Assembly (NCBI GenBank): GCA_021773195.1
Contig: JAJFKN010000035.1
Location: forward strand, 1-64,000
Length of the DNA: 64,000 nt
Origin: Gammaproteobacteria bacterium
GTDB taxonomy: Bacteria > Pseudomonadota > Gammaproteobacteria > JAKBBU01
Reading direction: 5' to 3'
The notes below the pieces were generated by a model. It saw only the letters and a program-made list of their open reading frames with translations. It searched no databases and was not told the DNA's origin. Shown here in pieces: positions 42,829-51,815 of this stretch; positions within the stretch are counted from its first letter, which is position 1, and each line of letters opens with the position of its first letter. The translations under genes and the position numbers were made by a program.

Positions 42829-43825
42829 TGCCCTCATCGGTTTATTATTATTGCCAGGCCTGGGTCTGGCTGATGGCGCAGCACCGCCTCATCGAATGAA
42901 CAGTGGCGGATTAATACTGGCACAAGCAAAAGACTACTTTCATTACAGTCATTACAAAGTTATTGGGATGTGCAGCTGGGTTCATTGGGACCCCTGGCCT
43001 AATGTGAATATGACGCCTGAGCTGGACGAGTACCGTCCTGATTTGGTGGTGACGGTTTACAATCATGAGGGAGACGATCCATGGGATTACAGCAACACGT
43101 TAGATCCCATGGCGACGGGGTTGGCGGGCAGTCTTTTTAAAGTCATTTCACCATTGCATTTCGATCCGCAAGGCAACGATTCAAGTTTGTCGGGGCCAGG
43201 GCCTAAATACCAAGAAATGCGCACCAAACAAGTGGATGTTATTGGCAATCCGTTTATGCAGCTTCATGTGCTTTGGCCAGCATTGCGCTCTGATAGCGCC
43301 CCTTTTGAACCTTATTACCAATCTAATCTGGACATTTTAGGATTGCTCGGAATTGCTGAGCTTGCCCAGTTAAAAACCTACAACCCATTATCCCATATGA
43401 TTGGCTCATCGGCAGCCCAAATGTGGGGCTACGAATTCCCCAGAGACATGACCAATGCGGTACCTAATGATTACAAGGCAGCCGTCATGTCGGCTCAGCA
43501 TGCAGCCGACATCGTGACGAATACCAACGAATTGCACACAGTGCATTCTGTCAGCGATAGCTGCGGCACGAACTGCGCCGTATCGAATGTGATTGAAGAG
43601 CAGCAAGATACGAATGAAGAATGGCAAGAAGTCTATCCGCACAATAAACACGTCATTCCAGGGCAAAACGATTTAGGTAGCTTGGGTAGCCTCGGCTCTG
43701 ATGACTTTCAGGCAGGTAATGGCAATTACATGTTCGTGGTGTGGCGTCATTACAAAGGGTGTGTGCAGGGGCATGGAAAGTTTATGTGGGCCACGCACAA
43801 TGTGCCACACACGGTTAAGCGATGA
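42815..43825 (+). CDS. traU: Integrating conjugative element protein, TIGR03756 (PFL_4710) family; TraU-like
   Basis: A 336-residue periplasmic protein with a signal peptide (MKMISALIGLLLLPGLGLAD). The block IGMCSWVHWDPWPNVNMTPE followed by DLVVTVYNHEGDDPWDYSNTL is characteristic of TraU-like proteins, which are rich in conserved Cys and Trp. Cysteines also occur in SCGTNCAV. It is needed for mating-pair stabilisation in relatives. The DsbA-like protein at 49386 may form its disulfides. The ATG at 42815 is preceded by GGGAGGTGG. It overlaps the next frame's upstream ATG by 4 nt. Confidence 0.88.
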   Translation: MKMISALIGLLLLPGLGLADGAAPPHRMNSGGLILAQAKDYFHYSHYKVIGMCSWVHWDPWPNVNMTPELDEYRPDLVVTVYNHEGDDPWDYSNTLDPMATGLAGSLFKVISPLHFDPQGNDSSLSGPGPKYQEMRTKQVDVIGNPFMQLHVLWPALRSDSAPFEPYYQSNLDILGLLGIAELAQLKTYNPLSHMIGSSAAQMWGYEFPRDMTNAVPNDYKAAVMSAQHAADIVTNTNELHTVHSVSDSCGTNCAVSNVIEEQQDTNEEWQEVYPHNKHVIPGQNDLGSLGSLGSDDFQAGNGNYMFVVWRHYKGCVQGHGKFMWATHNVPHTVKR

Positions 43826-43836
43826 GAGGCAATATT

Positions 43837-45267
43837 ATGAAGATAAGATGTTATTTACTGGGTATTTTGATGGGCTGTGTGGGTCTGTCGGCTATGGCCA
43901 ATGACATCATCCCACAGCGCTCCAGTTATTATTATCAATTGGGCGGTGGCTCTGACTTGAGTATTCCGCCCGTGCAAACCAATACAACCCTCACCATAGG
44001 TGGTGATACTCACGCTAGCCTGGGGTTCAGTTGCGGTGGGTTCAACCCTTCAGTCACTGTCTCCAACACTCTGGATGACATTAAGACGTCCATTGAAGGT
44101 ATGAGTGAATCCATTATTGAGAGTGCGACAACAGCCATTGGTTCTCTGCCTATGTATATGTTACAAAAAAGTGACCCAGGCATGTACAACATTGTGCAGA
44201 ATGGCATTTCAGGCGGCCAAGATCAGTTTAACTTGTCGGTAAAATCCTGCCAGCAAGCGATGAATAACATTAGCAATGGTCAGAATCCTTATCAGAATTG
44301 GTTCAGTGTATCGGATTCTCAAGGATGGCTGAAATACGCGGGGGACGCCAGCAGCGATAATTCAAAGACGGATGTGAGTGATGCGTCAAAAACCATTACA
44401 AAGAACGGGGCGGGGTATTACGGCATACCATGGGTCCATCAAGACCAAAATTCGGGGGGCACGGAAGTCAGTAGTGATGAAAAAAGCCAGCTACCCATTA
44501 AAGTCATCAATGATGTTGTGGTGGCAGGCTATAACGTATTGGTGGATCCCCATCGAGCTTTGGATAGCAATGAAACGCCTTCCTCAGGGCAAAACGATGA
44601 GCTTAAAGGGTATTGGTCAACCCCCAATGAAGCAGGCCAGTGGGCCAGTACGGTATTGGGCGATTACACCATTAGCGGCAGTAACACCAGCAGTAATCAA
44701 TCCACAGTAGCGGGCATTGGGTTAACTGCTGTGATGAGCACGTGTCCGAAGATTGGAAACTATGAGCGGACCTGTATCACTGATATTGAGAACAATCTGT
44801 GGCAATTGGTGCAAAATAGTGAGACGCCTACCACTAGCCAATTGGAAGCGGTGAGTGCCAGCAGTTTAATGGTGACACCTCAAGTCATTGATGCCATTAA
44901 AAACCAAAATCAAGAGCAACAATCCATCACGGTATCAAAGCTCGCTCAAGAAGTAGCTATTCAAAACGTTATGGATGAGGCCATGTTATTGCGACGAATG
45001 TTGTTAGCTGGAGAGCAAACAAGGCCCGTGGCAAATTTAGGGGCTGCCGTAAAAATGGTGGATGCGGCCGAAGCGCAATTGGATAAAGATATTCAGAATT
45101 TATTGTTTGAACACAACGTGCGTAAAGCCATGCTGACGAATTCTTTGCAAGTGGTGTTATCGGCTCAAAATGGCAAAGAAGCCAAAGCCATCAATGAAAC
45201 AAAACAAGGGCAGGCGTTACCTATGCGCCATGGTGCGACGTATCTTGATAGCCGAGCGCAGGAGTAG
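43837..45267 (+). CDS. traH: Integrating conjugative element protein, TIGR03755 (PFL_4711) family; TraH-like
   Basis: A 476-residue exported protein with a signal peptide (MKIRCYLLGILMGCVGLSAMA). The mature part has the family's GGFNPSVTVSNTLDDIKTSI and a helical C-terminal third (MLLRRMLLAGEQTRPVANLG). TraH-like proteins are periplasmic or outer-membrane parts of pilus assembly and mating-pair stabilisation. I prefer the ATG at 43837, with AGAGG upstream, over the ATG at 43822, which overlaps the preceding stop but has no good ribosome site. It is followed 3 nt later by traG. Confidence 0.86.
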   Translation: MKIRCYLLGILMGCVGLSAMANDIIPQRSSYYYQLGGGSDLSIPPVQTNTTLTIGGDTHASLGFSCGGFNPSVTVSNTLDDIKTSIEGMSESIIESATTAIGSLPMYMLQKSDPGMYNIVQNGISGGQDQFNLSVKSCQQAMNNISNGQNPYQNWFSVSDSQGWLKYAGDASSDNSKTDVSDASKTITKNGAGYYGIPWVHQDQNSGGTEVSSDEKSQLPIKVINDVVVAGYNVLVDPHRALDSNETPSSGQNDELKGYWSTPNEAGQWASTVLGDYTISGSNTSSNQSTVAGIGLTAVMSTCPKIGNYERTCITDIENNLWQLVQNSETPTTSQLEAVSASSLMVTPQVIDAIKNQNQEQQSITVSKLAQEVAIQNVMDEAMLLRRMLLAGEQTRPVANLGAAVKMVDAAEAQLDKDIQNLLFEHNVRKAMLTNSLQVVLSAQNGKEAKAINETKQGQALPMRHGATYLDSRAQE

Positions 45268-45270
45268 CCC

Positions 45271-46845
45271 ATGACTGTCAGTAGTCCTTTAGAACTTTAC
45301 ACGGTTTACCTTGGGTGGCGTCAGTATGACGTCATCTGGCAAGCGTGTATCCAATTTGGGTTAGCTTGGGTGCCATTTTTGGGATTGTTTGTTGAAAACT
45401 TAACAAAGCCCTTTGAGACGCCTTTTGGGAATGGCACGGAAACCTCTTTCCGGCGGGTGTTCATCGAGCTGTTGCTGATGTGCGTTGTGATTATGTTTTG
45501 TGTGTACCCTTGGATGTCGCTGCAAACCAGTGATGTGACGTACACGCCCTATTGCGCCAAAGGGGCCACACAATCCACTGTCGGCAACAGCGGAACGACC
45601 TATGATAATGTGTTTGCTTCAGCCGTCCAAGACAATGTCAAAGTCCCCGGGCTGTTTGGGCTCATGATGAATTGGACCTCAGGGTTCACTAACGCACTCA
45701 TCGCGGGCAGCATTCCTTGTGAATCCAGCATTACCCACCTCATGCATCAAGTGATTACCTCACGATTAACCCCAGATTTGCAGCAACAGGTCACGCGCTT
45801 CAATAATGAGTGTTATCTAAAAGCACGCTCTAATTTTGATTCACAAAACCCGGATTTAGACACATACCAATCCACGTTAAAAGCCTATGGCGGGGAGTCG
45901 GACTTAAATTGGATGGGGTCGCACGTATTGCGGCAACTGTATTATTCCAATATCTATGCAGAAGCGCCTGTAACAGGATTCTCTTACAGCGCATTTCCTT
46001 CTACTTACGTGAATGATGCAGTACAAAAAGGGGAGATGACACAGCCTGAGTGGGGTTACCCCACCTGTGAGCAGTGGTGGACAGATTCACAGCACGGCCT
46101 GGAATCACAAATCGTGAGCCAAGTCGATAAAGCTACTCCTCAAAATCCGCATTTAGGGGCGTTGCCTCTGAGCGACCAAGTGCAAAATTGGTTGCGCGAA
46201 GCACATATCACGCTGGGTAATAGCACGACCTCCGATGACATTATTGCACGAGGGTTGTTGTATGACACCAAAGGCGATTATGGCGGGTTTACGACAGGAC
46301 AGGCCTCTGTGGATACGGACAGTGGTGTATCAGGCGCCATGGCCAAGCCCTTCGTGGAGTTGGGCCAAACGCTGCATCAATTTACACAAAACAGCTTTAA
46401 ACGAGCGGCCTTATCCCAGATTTTACCGATTATCCAAGCGCTGGCCATTTTCTTTTTATTAGTCTTTTCACCTCTCATTCAAATTTTTGGGCGTTATCGG
46501 TTAGGGGTGAGCATAAGCCTGTGTTTTATGCTCATGTCTTTAATCTTTCTAAATTACATTTGGGCGCTGCTGGGTTACTTACAGACAGGGTTGGATAACA
46601 GTTTATTGGATCCAACGACAGGCGATTTATTAGGGCAGAACTCTACACTAAATAATTTTATGACGGTAATGTATTTCGCAGCACCAGCGCTTTATATGAC
46701 GTTGATGGGCGCTGCTGGCATTAAAATTGGAGCAGCATTTAACGGGTTTATGGGGGATGGTGCTAGTTTTGCCACCCAGGCAGGAAACGAAGGTAGTGGC
46801 ACTATCGGTGCCGTCACCAAAGTTGTCTCGATGGGATTGAAATGA
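45271..46845 (+). CDS. traG: TraG N-terminal-domain inner-membrane protein
   Basis: A 524-residue polytopic protein of the TraG_N family. Membrane helices are seen at about residues 22-42, 65-90 and 375-400, 410-435 and 460-480. The large periplasmic loop between holds cysteines (PYCAKGA, SIPCESS, YPTCEQWW) and probably disulfides. In F, TraG works in pilus assembly and mating-pair stabilisation; this shorter version lacks the C-terminal periplasmic domain of F TraG, as is usual in PFGI-1 elements. It is the last gene before a small opposite-strand gene. Confidence 0.88.
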   Translation: MTVSSPLELYTVYLGWRQYDVIWQACIQFGLAWVPFLGLFVENLTKPFETPFGNGTETSFRRVFIELLLMCVVIMFCVYPWMSLQTSDVTYTPYCAKGATQSTVGNSGTTYDNVFASAVQDNVKVPGLFGLMMNWTSGFTNALIAGSIPCESSITHLMHQVITSRLTPDLQQQVTRFNNECYLKARSNFDSQNPDLDTYQSTLKAYGGESDLNWMGSHVLRQLYYSNIYAEAPVTGFSYSAFPSTYVNDAVQKGEMTQPEWGYPTCEQWWTDSQHGLESQIVSQVDKATPQNPHLGALPLSDQVQNWLREAHITLGNSTTSDDIIARGLLYDTKGDYGGFTTGQASVDTDSGVSGAMAKPFVELGQTLHQFTQNSFKRAALSQILPIIQALAIFFLLVFSPLIQIFGRYRLGVSISLCFMLMSLIFLNYIWALLGYLQTGLDNSLLDPTTGDLLGQNSTLNNFMTVMYFAAPALYMTLMGAAGIKIGAAFNGFMGDGASFATQAGNEGSGTIGAVTKVVSMGLK

Positions 46846-46859
46846 GTAAACAGGTGTTG

Positions 46860-47045
46860 TTAATAATCAAAAAGATCAAAGTAGTTGCGTTGATCTTCAG
46901 GCGTGCACTCGTATTCAGCGTGTTTTTTATAGAAACTTTCAGATGTTTTTCGTTTTTTTCTAAAATTATCTTCTACCTGGGATGCTTCTCCAGAAAAAAG
47001 CTCGCCAATTATTCTGAGTGCAATTATCAATCCTTTCTTAGCCAT
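46860..47045 (-). CDS. Small opposite-strand protein, 61 aa, inside the tra operon
   Basis: The only minus-strand gene between 25528 and 53614. Its ATG at 47045 has a consensus AAGGAG six bases upstream (the complement of 47052-47057). The product has a short hydrophobic stretch (LIIALRIIGELF), then a charged, helical middle and an acidic end (TPEDQRNYFDLFDY). It lies 14 nt after traG. The plus-strand frame opposite has no comparable ribosome site and a hydrophobic composition typical of antisense shadows. I infer an actively translated small protein, perhaps an exclusion or regulatory factor. Confidence 0.65.
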   Translation of the reverse strand: MAKKGLIIALRIIGELFSGEASQVEDNFRKKRKTSESFYKKHAEYECTPEDQRNYFDLFDY

Positions 47046-47059
47046 GGGAGGCTCCTTGT

Positions 47060-47398
47060 ATGGTAAATAAACGCCATCGAATAGCCATTATAACGGGTAT
47101 TTCTCTATTTGTCTTTGTTGGGGGGGTTGTCCTCGCCAGTGCGTATTTTTACCATCAACAAGCCACTTTGGGTCACTTTCAAGATTGGCTAAATAGAAAT
47201 CAAATGCACTTTGTCATTTGGCATATGTTGCTCTATTTGGTGTTTTTCATGGCTTGGCCGTACTACATTCGCTACCGCGCAAAACGGCACAGTTGGGCTG
47301 AGGCGAACATTCCTCTGGCCATCAACCTGCGTTACTACCTTATTGGCTTCCTGTTGTTGTTAGACTGCTTGGGCTGTCTCAGTGTGAGGGGTATATGA
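47060..47398 (+). CDS. Three-TM hypothetical membrane protein, 112 aa
   Basis: Three hydrophobic helices at about residues 8-28, 50-68 and 88-108, with a basic loop (YYIRYRAKRHSW) facing the cytoplasm. Its ribosome site GGGAGG (47046-47051) lies in the same 23-bp segment as that of the divergent 61-codon gene. The stop overlaps the traD ATG by 4 nt, so it is translated together with the coupling protein. In SXT-like elements a small membrane gene precedes traD; this could be its counterpart, but I cannot name it. Confidence 0.72.
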   Translation: MVNKRHRIAIITGISLFVFVGGVVLASAYFYHQQATLGHFQDWLNRNQMHFVIWHMLLYLVFFMAWPYYIRYRAKRHSWAEANIPLAINLRYYLIGFLLLLDCLGCLSVRGI

Positions 47399-49404
47399 GA
47401 ATGAAGCCCCCCATTTTAGACAACCAGGTACGCTCACCGCTGGAGTGGTACAGTGCATTTGCAATGGGCACTGCCAGTATCTTATGCGGATTTGTGCCAC
47501 AGGCCTTTTTTATGCCACCCACTTTGATGAAATGGTTGGCCTTAGGTTTGGCTGCAGGCTCGTTATTCCGTTTTGTTCAAGGCATGAAAGTCGTGCGTTA
47601 CCAGAAACGTCTTTTGATTTTACCCATGTTTAGTATGGGAACTTGCGACGTGCCTATATCAAAAACGTATTTATACGTGGGGCAAGGGTTTCGTTGGCAG
47701 CCCATCCATCGCCAACGTTTGCATTTATTGAGTCTTTTGGAACACCAAAAACGGTTACGACGCCCCGCTTTGTATGAATGGGTGCAGAGCCAAGCAAAAA
47801 AACACCCAGAGGGATTAGCCGAGTGGCTTTCTCAATTACCGCATTCTCCCTTTAAGCCCATGCCGCCTGTCGGTGGCAAGCCCTGGCTTCATGGCGTGGG
47901 CAGTAAACAGGAAGCATCTGTTCTATTGCAGCAAGTTGATCGCAGGGGGCACGCTGTTGTGTTTGGCAGGACAGGGGTGGGTAAAACCCGATTCATGTCC
48001 ATCGAGGTAAACCAAGACATTCGGAATGGTGAAGCTGTGTTGGTGATTGACCCCAAAGGCGATACAGATTTAGTCAAAGATATGTACGCTGCCTGCAAAT
48101 CGGCGGGACGCTTGCGCGACTTTATGGTTTTACATGCGGGCATGCCTGATCTATCCGCTAAGTATAACCCGCTTGCGGCCTACAGCGATATCAGTGAAGT
48201 GGCTACTCGCGTTACGAATGCTATTCAAGCGGAGGGCGAAGGTAAGCAATTCCAAGCGTTTGCCTGGAAGTTCCTCAACATCACTGCCACCTGCTTGAAA
48301 GTGATGGATCAGCCCATCAATTATAAGAGTTTGGCTTTTTTTGTCATGCGCCCAAAAGAATTATTGCTTGCTTATTGCGATCTCATGTTGCCAAGCACAG
48401 ATCCTAATTATTTTTCGCAAGTACAATCAATAATTAATGCTAGCGAAGAGGCAAACGAAAAAAAGAAAGAGGAGCCCATATCTCGAGCCGAGGCCGTTAA
48501 ACAGTATGTAGGGAAGCGGATAGAAGAAATTATTGGGCAAGGGGATCATCAAAACCTACAAGACGATATCATCGCCGATTTGTATTTGGCAGCGCAAACA
48601 AGCGAAGAATACTATGGAAAAATAACGGCAAGCTTAGGTCCTGTGTTTGACAAGATCAATCGCACCGCAGCAGGCGACATTTTTTCTTGGGAAGGGGACA
48701 GTGATAAGCCAGTCATCAATCTCGAAACAGCTATCCATAAAAAACAAGTGATCTACATCGGCTTGGATGCTCTGAGCAATAAGGCAATGAGCGAGGCAGT
48801 TGGTCAAGCAGTCATTGCCGATTTGATTTCACTGTGCGGGCGACTCTATAAAGAAAATCCCGACGCTAAAAGAGCCTTGTTCTTACACGCCGATGAATTC
48901 AACGAAATAGTGCGCGATGAGTTCATCGTGTTGCTGAATAAAGCCGGTGGTGCGGGCGTACGTGTGACAGCCTACACACAAACAGTCAATGACTTAGGCG
49001 CTGTATTTGGTAGCAATAAAGACAAACCAAAAATGTTGCTGGGAAATTTTGGCACCATCGTCATGTTGCGCATCGCCAATGATGATACCGCGAAAATGCT
49101 GACAGATTGCTTGGAGCAAACCAATATAAGAAGTGCGCTGCCCAGCAGCACCAGCAGTGACCACGCGTTAAAAAGCGACCAAGAATCTTATGCCACTCAA
49201 AATAATGACTTAGTGCAAGAAGAAAAAAGCGCGTTAATCACGGTCAACGATTTATATGCTTTGCCAAAAGGCCAAGCGTTTATTCTCACCAATGGTGGTG
49301 AGCTATACAAGGTTCGTATGCCACTGCCTACTCATGATGAAAGTAGCGAAACCAATGTGGCATACATCATCAGCGAGGTAAATCGATGTTACGGTTATTC
49401 TTAG
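47395..49404 (+). CDS. traD: Type IV coupling protein TraD, SXT/TOL type (TIGR03743)
   Basis: A 669-residue coupling protein that brings the relaxosome to the secretion channel. Two N-terminal membrane helices (about residues 15-60) precede the ATPase core. Walker A is FGRTGVGKTRF near residue 191, and Walker B is LFLHADEFNEIV near 495. The C-terminal part (EEKSALITVNDLYALPKGQAF) fits SXT-type TraD. It is far from its usual place next to TIGR03747 in PFGI-1, so the operon order has been rearranged. It overlaps the DsbA-like gene by 19 nt. With no relaxase gene in the window, its substrate must be supplied elsewhere. Confidence 0.94.
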   Translation: MRMKPPILDNQVRSPLEWYSAFAMGTASILCGFVPQAFFMPPTLMKWLALGLAAGSLFRFVQGMKVVRYQKRLLILPMFSMGTCDVPISKTYLYVGQGFRWQPIHRQRLHLLSLLEHQKRLRRPALYEWVQSQAKKHPEGLAEWLSQLPHSPFKPMPPVGGKPWLHGVGSKQEASVLLQQVDRRGHAVVFGRTGVGKTRFMSIEVNQDIRNGEAVLVIDPKGDTDLVKDMYAACKSAGRLRDFMVLHAGMPDLSAKYNPLAAYSDISEVATRVTNAIQAEGEGKQFQAFAWKFLNITATCLKVMDQPINYKSLAFFVMRPKELLLAYCDLMLPSTDPNYFSQVQSIINASEEANEKKKEEPISRAEAVKQYVGKRIEEIIGQGDHQNLQDDIIADLYLAAQTSEEYYGKITASLGPVFDKINRTAAGDIFSWEGDSDKPVINLETAIHKKQVIYIGLDALSNKAMSEAVGQAVIADLISLCGRLYKENPDAKRALFLHADEFNEIVRDEFIVLLNKAGGAGVRVTAYTQTVNDLGAVFGSNKDKPKMLLGNFGTIVMLRIANDDTAKMLTDCLEQTNIRSALPSSTSSDHALKSDQESYATQNNDLVQEEKSALITVNDLYALPKGQAFILTNGGELYKVRMPLPTHDESSETNVAYIISEVNRCYGYS

Positions 49405-49943
49405 TGCTTTGTTTGCTATTCAATACGGTTGTGGGGTTTGCTGGAATTATCCAGGGAAACCCCAAAGGCAACGTGACATTGACGGTTTTGTATGACTATC
49501 AATGCCCCTATTGCCATGTTATGTACTCTAGGATCAAGCAATTGATGGCGTCAAACCCTAACCTCCGTGTCAATTGGGCACCGGTGGCCATTTTAAACCA
49601 AGTATCGGTTTATGAAGCATCGGCTGCCATTGTCGCCACGAATTACCCTGGTGGTTTTGATGCTTTTCAGCAATTGGCCCTCGGTGGTCCTATCCTCTCA
49701 GAAAAGCAAGTGGCTGGCTTATTAAGGCAATTGAAGTTGAGTACAGTCGTATTCAATCAACAGCTCCACAGTCAGGCCGTTGAAAATTTTCTAAGTGCCG
49801 ATTTAAAGGTGCTGAATAAGATCAGTTCCAGCGGTGGTACCCCCGTTTTTTTCATCAGCACAACGGACCACCCCAACAAGCCGCAGATTTTGGAAGGTGA
49901 ACAGTCCTATAAACAGCTTTTGGGGGCCATTGGACATGCGTAA
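49386..49943 (+). CDS. DsbA-like thiol-disulfide oxidoreductase
   Basis: A 185-residue exported thioredoxin-fold protein. The signal peptide (about residues 1-19) is followed by the active site YQCPYCHVM (CPYC, about residues 38-41). A cis-proline loop is visible as GGTPVFFIS. It should make or shuffle disulfides in periplasmic parts of the mating apparatus such as the TraU-like protein. It overlaps traD by 19 nt and the following gene by 8 nt. Its length is typical of the DsbA-like proteins in conjugative operons. Confidence 0.9.
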   Translation: MLRLFLVLCLLFNTVVGFAGIIQGNPKGNVTLTVLYDYQCPYCHVMYSRIKQLMASNPNLRVNWAPVAILNQVSVYEASAAIVATNYPGGFDAFQQLALGGPILSEKQVAGLLRQLKLSTVVFNQQLHSQAVENFLSADLKVLNKISSSGGTPVFFISTTDHPNKPQILEGEQSYKQLLGAIGHA

Positions 49944-51117
49944 AAAAATCTTAGAGTGGTTAATGGTGCTTGCTGTGTTTATCGGGTGCCTATTTTTTGT
50001 GGCTCATGGTGTTATCGTTGGTCTTCTCATCGTATTGTTTTATAGTTTGGTGAGGGCTGTTGTCCGTTCAACACGGAACGTTAAAACTAATACGGTAACA
50101 AACCCTAATGTTCGACAAATACCCTTAGATGATAGACGGCAATTAGAGCAAGTCATTCATCCTAAGCAATCGGACTTGCTGCAAGATGTTATTCTGGTTT
50201 CACTGGAAAACCAATACCTCAAGAATGAGGAAACCTATCGTCTTTGTAAAGACACATTAATTGATACCATCAAGCAATTGAATCAACAATTGGAAACACA
50301 AGGTCGATGGCCTTCTCAGCCAAACCAATGTCGGGCACTGTCTATCTTTGTTGCTTACCGCGCTTTGTTTCAAAGCTGTTCCCAGAGGAAAGAACCCCCT
50401 GTATTTAATGAGATAACCTTTATTCAAAGCATTATCCCGGCATTGTCGCAAATGTTGGGTGGTGAATATTGGCGGCTGTTTGAATTTTATCAAATCCTGT
50501 CGAGTGATTTGTCCTCTCTCAAGCTGAATGCGGACATTCGAGTTGATCTGGAAAGCATTGTGTATTCTGTACAATTAAAAGAAGAAAAATCAAGTATTAC
50601 ACCATCACGAGGCACGCCACCTTCCTCCCGAGACCCAAGCGAAGAAACAAAACCAAAAGAAACGGGTGAACCTATCATTGATGTGGTGAGCGATTCAAGC
50701 AAACCAGGCGGGGAAGGTAAAGCCCTTCCCAATAATGTAATAAATACGGAAACCGTTTCGACCACAGAAGAAGCATCTAATAAAGCCCTAAGCGAAGCTT
50801 TTTTGAGTTGGTTAGAGGGCAAACTCAGTCATCTTAAAGGGCAATTCCAAATTAATAAAGGAGGGCTGCTTTACACTCAGCCTTTTAAGCACGATCAGGC
50901 CTTATTTGCCAGCGATGCGTTATGGGCGCACTACCACATGACAAAAAACGTTCCCTTTGATGCCCTTGAGAAAGCGCTGATTTCAGAAAAGATCATGGGT
51001 GAGAAACGGTATGAGGTGATTCAAGACGATCATGCTATCGGATTGTGGCAATTGAACCACTTGAGCGAGCCCTTACCATCAACCATCACCGTGAAAATTA
51101 CAGAGAGGTTACCATAA
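49936..51117 (+). CDS. Membrane protein with TraI_2_C-like C-terminus
   Basis: A 393-residue protein with two N-terminal membrane helices (about residues 5-40), a helical middle, a Ser/Pro/Thr/Glu-rich linker (about 220-280) and a C-terminal domain of about 110 residues. That domain (FLSWLEGKLSHLKGQFQINK, then ALFASDALWAHYH and DDHAIGLWQLN) has the rhythm of the TraI_2_C domain found at the C-terminus of PFGI-1-class relaxases. The N-terminal HD-type relaxase region (TraI_2) is absent and a membrane anchor takes its place. It overlaps the DsbA-like gene before it and touches the gene after it. This assignment is by pattern only. Confidence 0.6.
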   Translation: MRKKILEWLMVLAVFIGCLFFVAHGVIVGLLIVLFYSLVRAVVRSTRNVKTNTVTNPNVRQIPLDDRRQLEQVIHPKQSDLLQDVILVSLENQYLKNEETYRLCKDTLIDTIKQLNQQLETQGRWPSQPNQCRALSIFVAYRALFQSCSQRKEPPVFNEITFIQSIIPALSQMLGGEYWRLFEFYQILSSDLSSLKLNADIRVDLESIVYSVQLKEEKSSITPSRGTPPSSRDPSEETKPKETGEPIIDVVSDSSKPGGEGKALPNNVINTETVSTTEEASNKALSEAFLSWLEGKLSHLKGQFQINKGGLLYTQPFKHDQALFASDALWAHYHMTKNVPFDALEKALISEKIMGEKRYEVIQDDHAIGLWQLNHLSEPLPSTITVKITERLP

Positions 51118-51815
51118 TGGCATTACATAGAACCGTGAGGCTCCATACACCAAGCCTTATACACGCACTAAAAGATGACAGCAGTATACTTAAACGTTTG
51201 TTAAAGGGCTATTTCAAAGGGGTTCATCATTTAGTGAACAAGGCAAAACATCAGGAAATATATGCTTATACCCATTTGATCCACGTTAGGCAACAAGTAG
51301 ATGTTTATTCAGAGCGACTAACCACATTGGAAAAACGCGCAATGAAACGCATGAAACAGTGCGAGGGTCATAAATATTGGCAGACCTATAAGCCTGTTGT
51401 GGAAGACGCTATTTCCTATCAGATCTCCCATCCATTGACGCACAGCTTCGTTAATCAGTTAGTCAGGCTGGACGCTTATTACCAGTCGCTTGAAATGATT
51501 CGTCTATGCAGTGGATTTCACTATCAATCTACTTATGCCAGGTGGAAATCCGAACCCTTTAAAGGTTTGTTGCAAACACTCAGGTTGACAGTGGACATGG
51601 CAAAGTTGCCGGAAACGGCCGTTTGTCTTGACGACTATTTAGTAAATAACAGCATTTATTATGATGCCATAGCGACGTTTGGGGATATTAATCCTGAAAT
51701 ATTATACGCCGCTTTGCTCTCTACAGACACGCCGGTTCTGGATGAAAAATACATGAAATCGATTACCGAGGCCCTACAATTTAAACTGAAATCACTAGAA
51801 GGAACCACATCATGA
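51117..51815 (+). CDS. Hypothetical helical protein, 232 aa
   Basis: The product is basic and mostly helical, with no signal peptide or membrane segment and no recognised motif. Repeated aromatic blocks such as GYFKGVHHLV and LVRLDAYYQSLEMIRLCSGF are visible. The ATG at 51117 overlaps the TAA of the preceding gene (TAATG), and its end overlaps topB by 4 nt, so it is part of the same operon. Its place between a TraI_2_C-like protein and a topoisomerase suggests a DNA-processing accessory role, which is inference. Confidence 0.7.
   Translation: MALHRTVRLHTPSLIHALKDDSSILKRLLKGYFKGVHHLVNKAKHQEIYAYTHLIHVRQQVDVYSERLTTLEKRAMKRMKQCEGHKYWQTYKPVVEDAISYQISHPLTHSFVNQLVRLDAYYQSLEMIRLCSGFHYQSTYARWKSEPFKGLLQTLRLTVDMAKLPETAVCLDDYLVNNSIYYDAIATFGDINPEILYAALLSTDTPVLDEKYMKSITEALQFKLKSLEGTTS

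Noticed and set aside
46842-47066. 74-codon plus-strand frame after traG
   Set aside because: It lies opposite the 61-codon minus-strand gene, which has the better ribosome site and protein-like composition.
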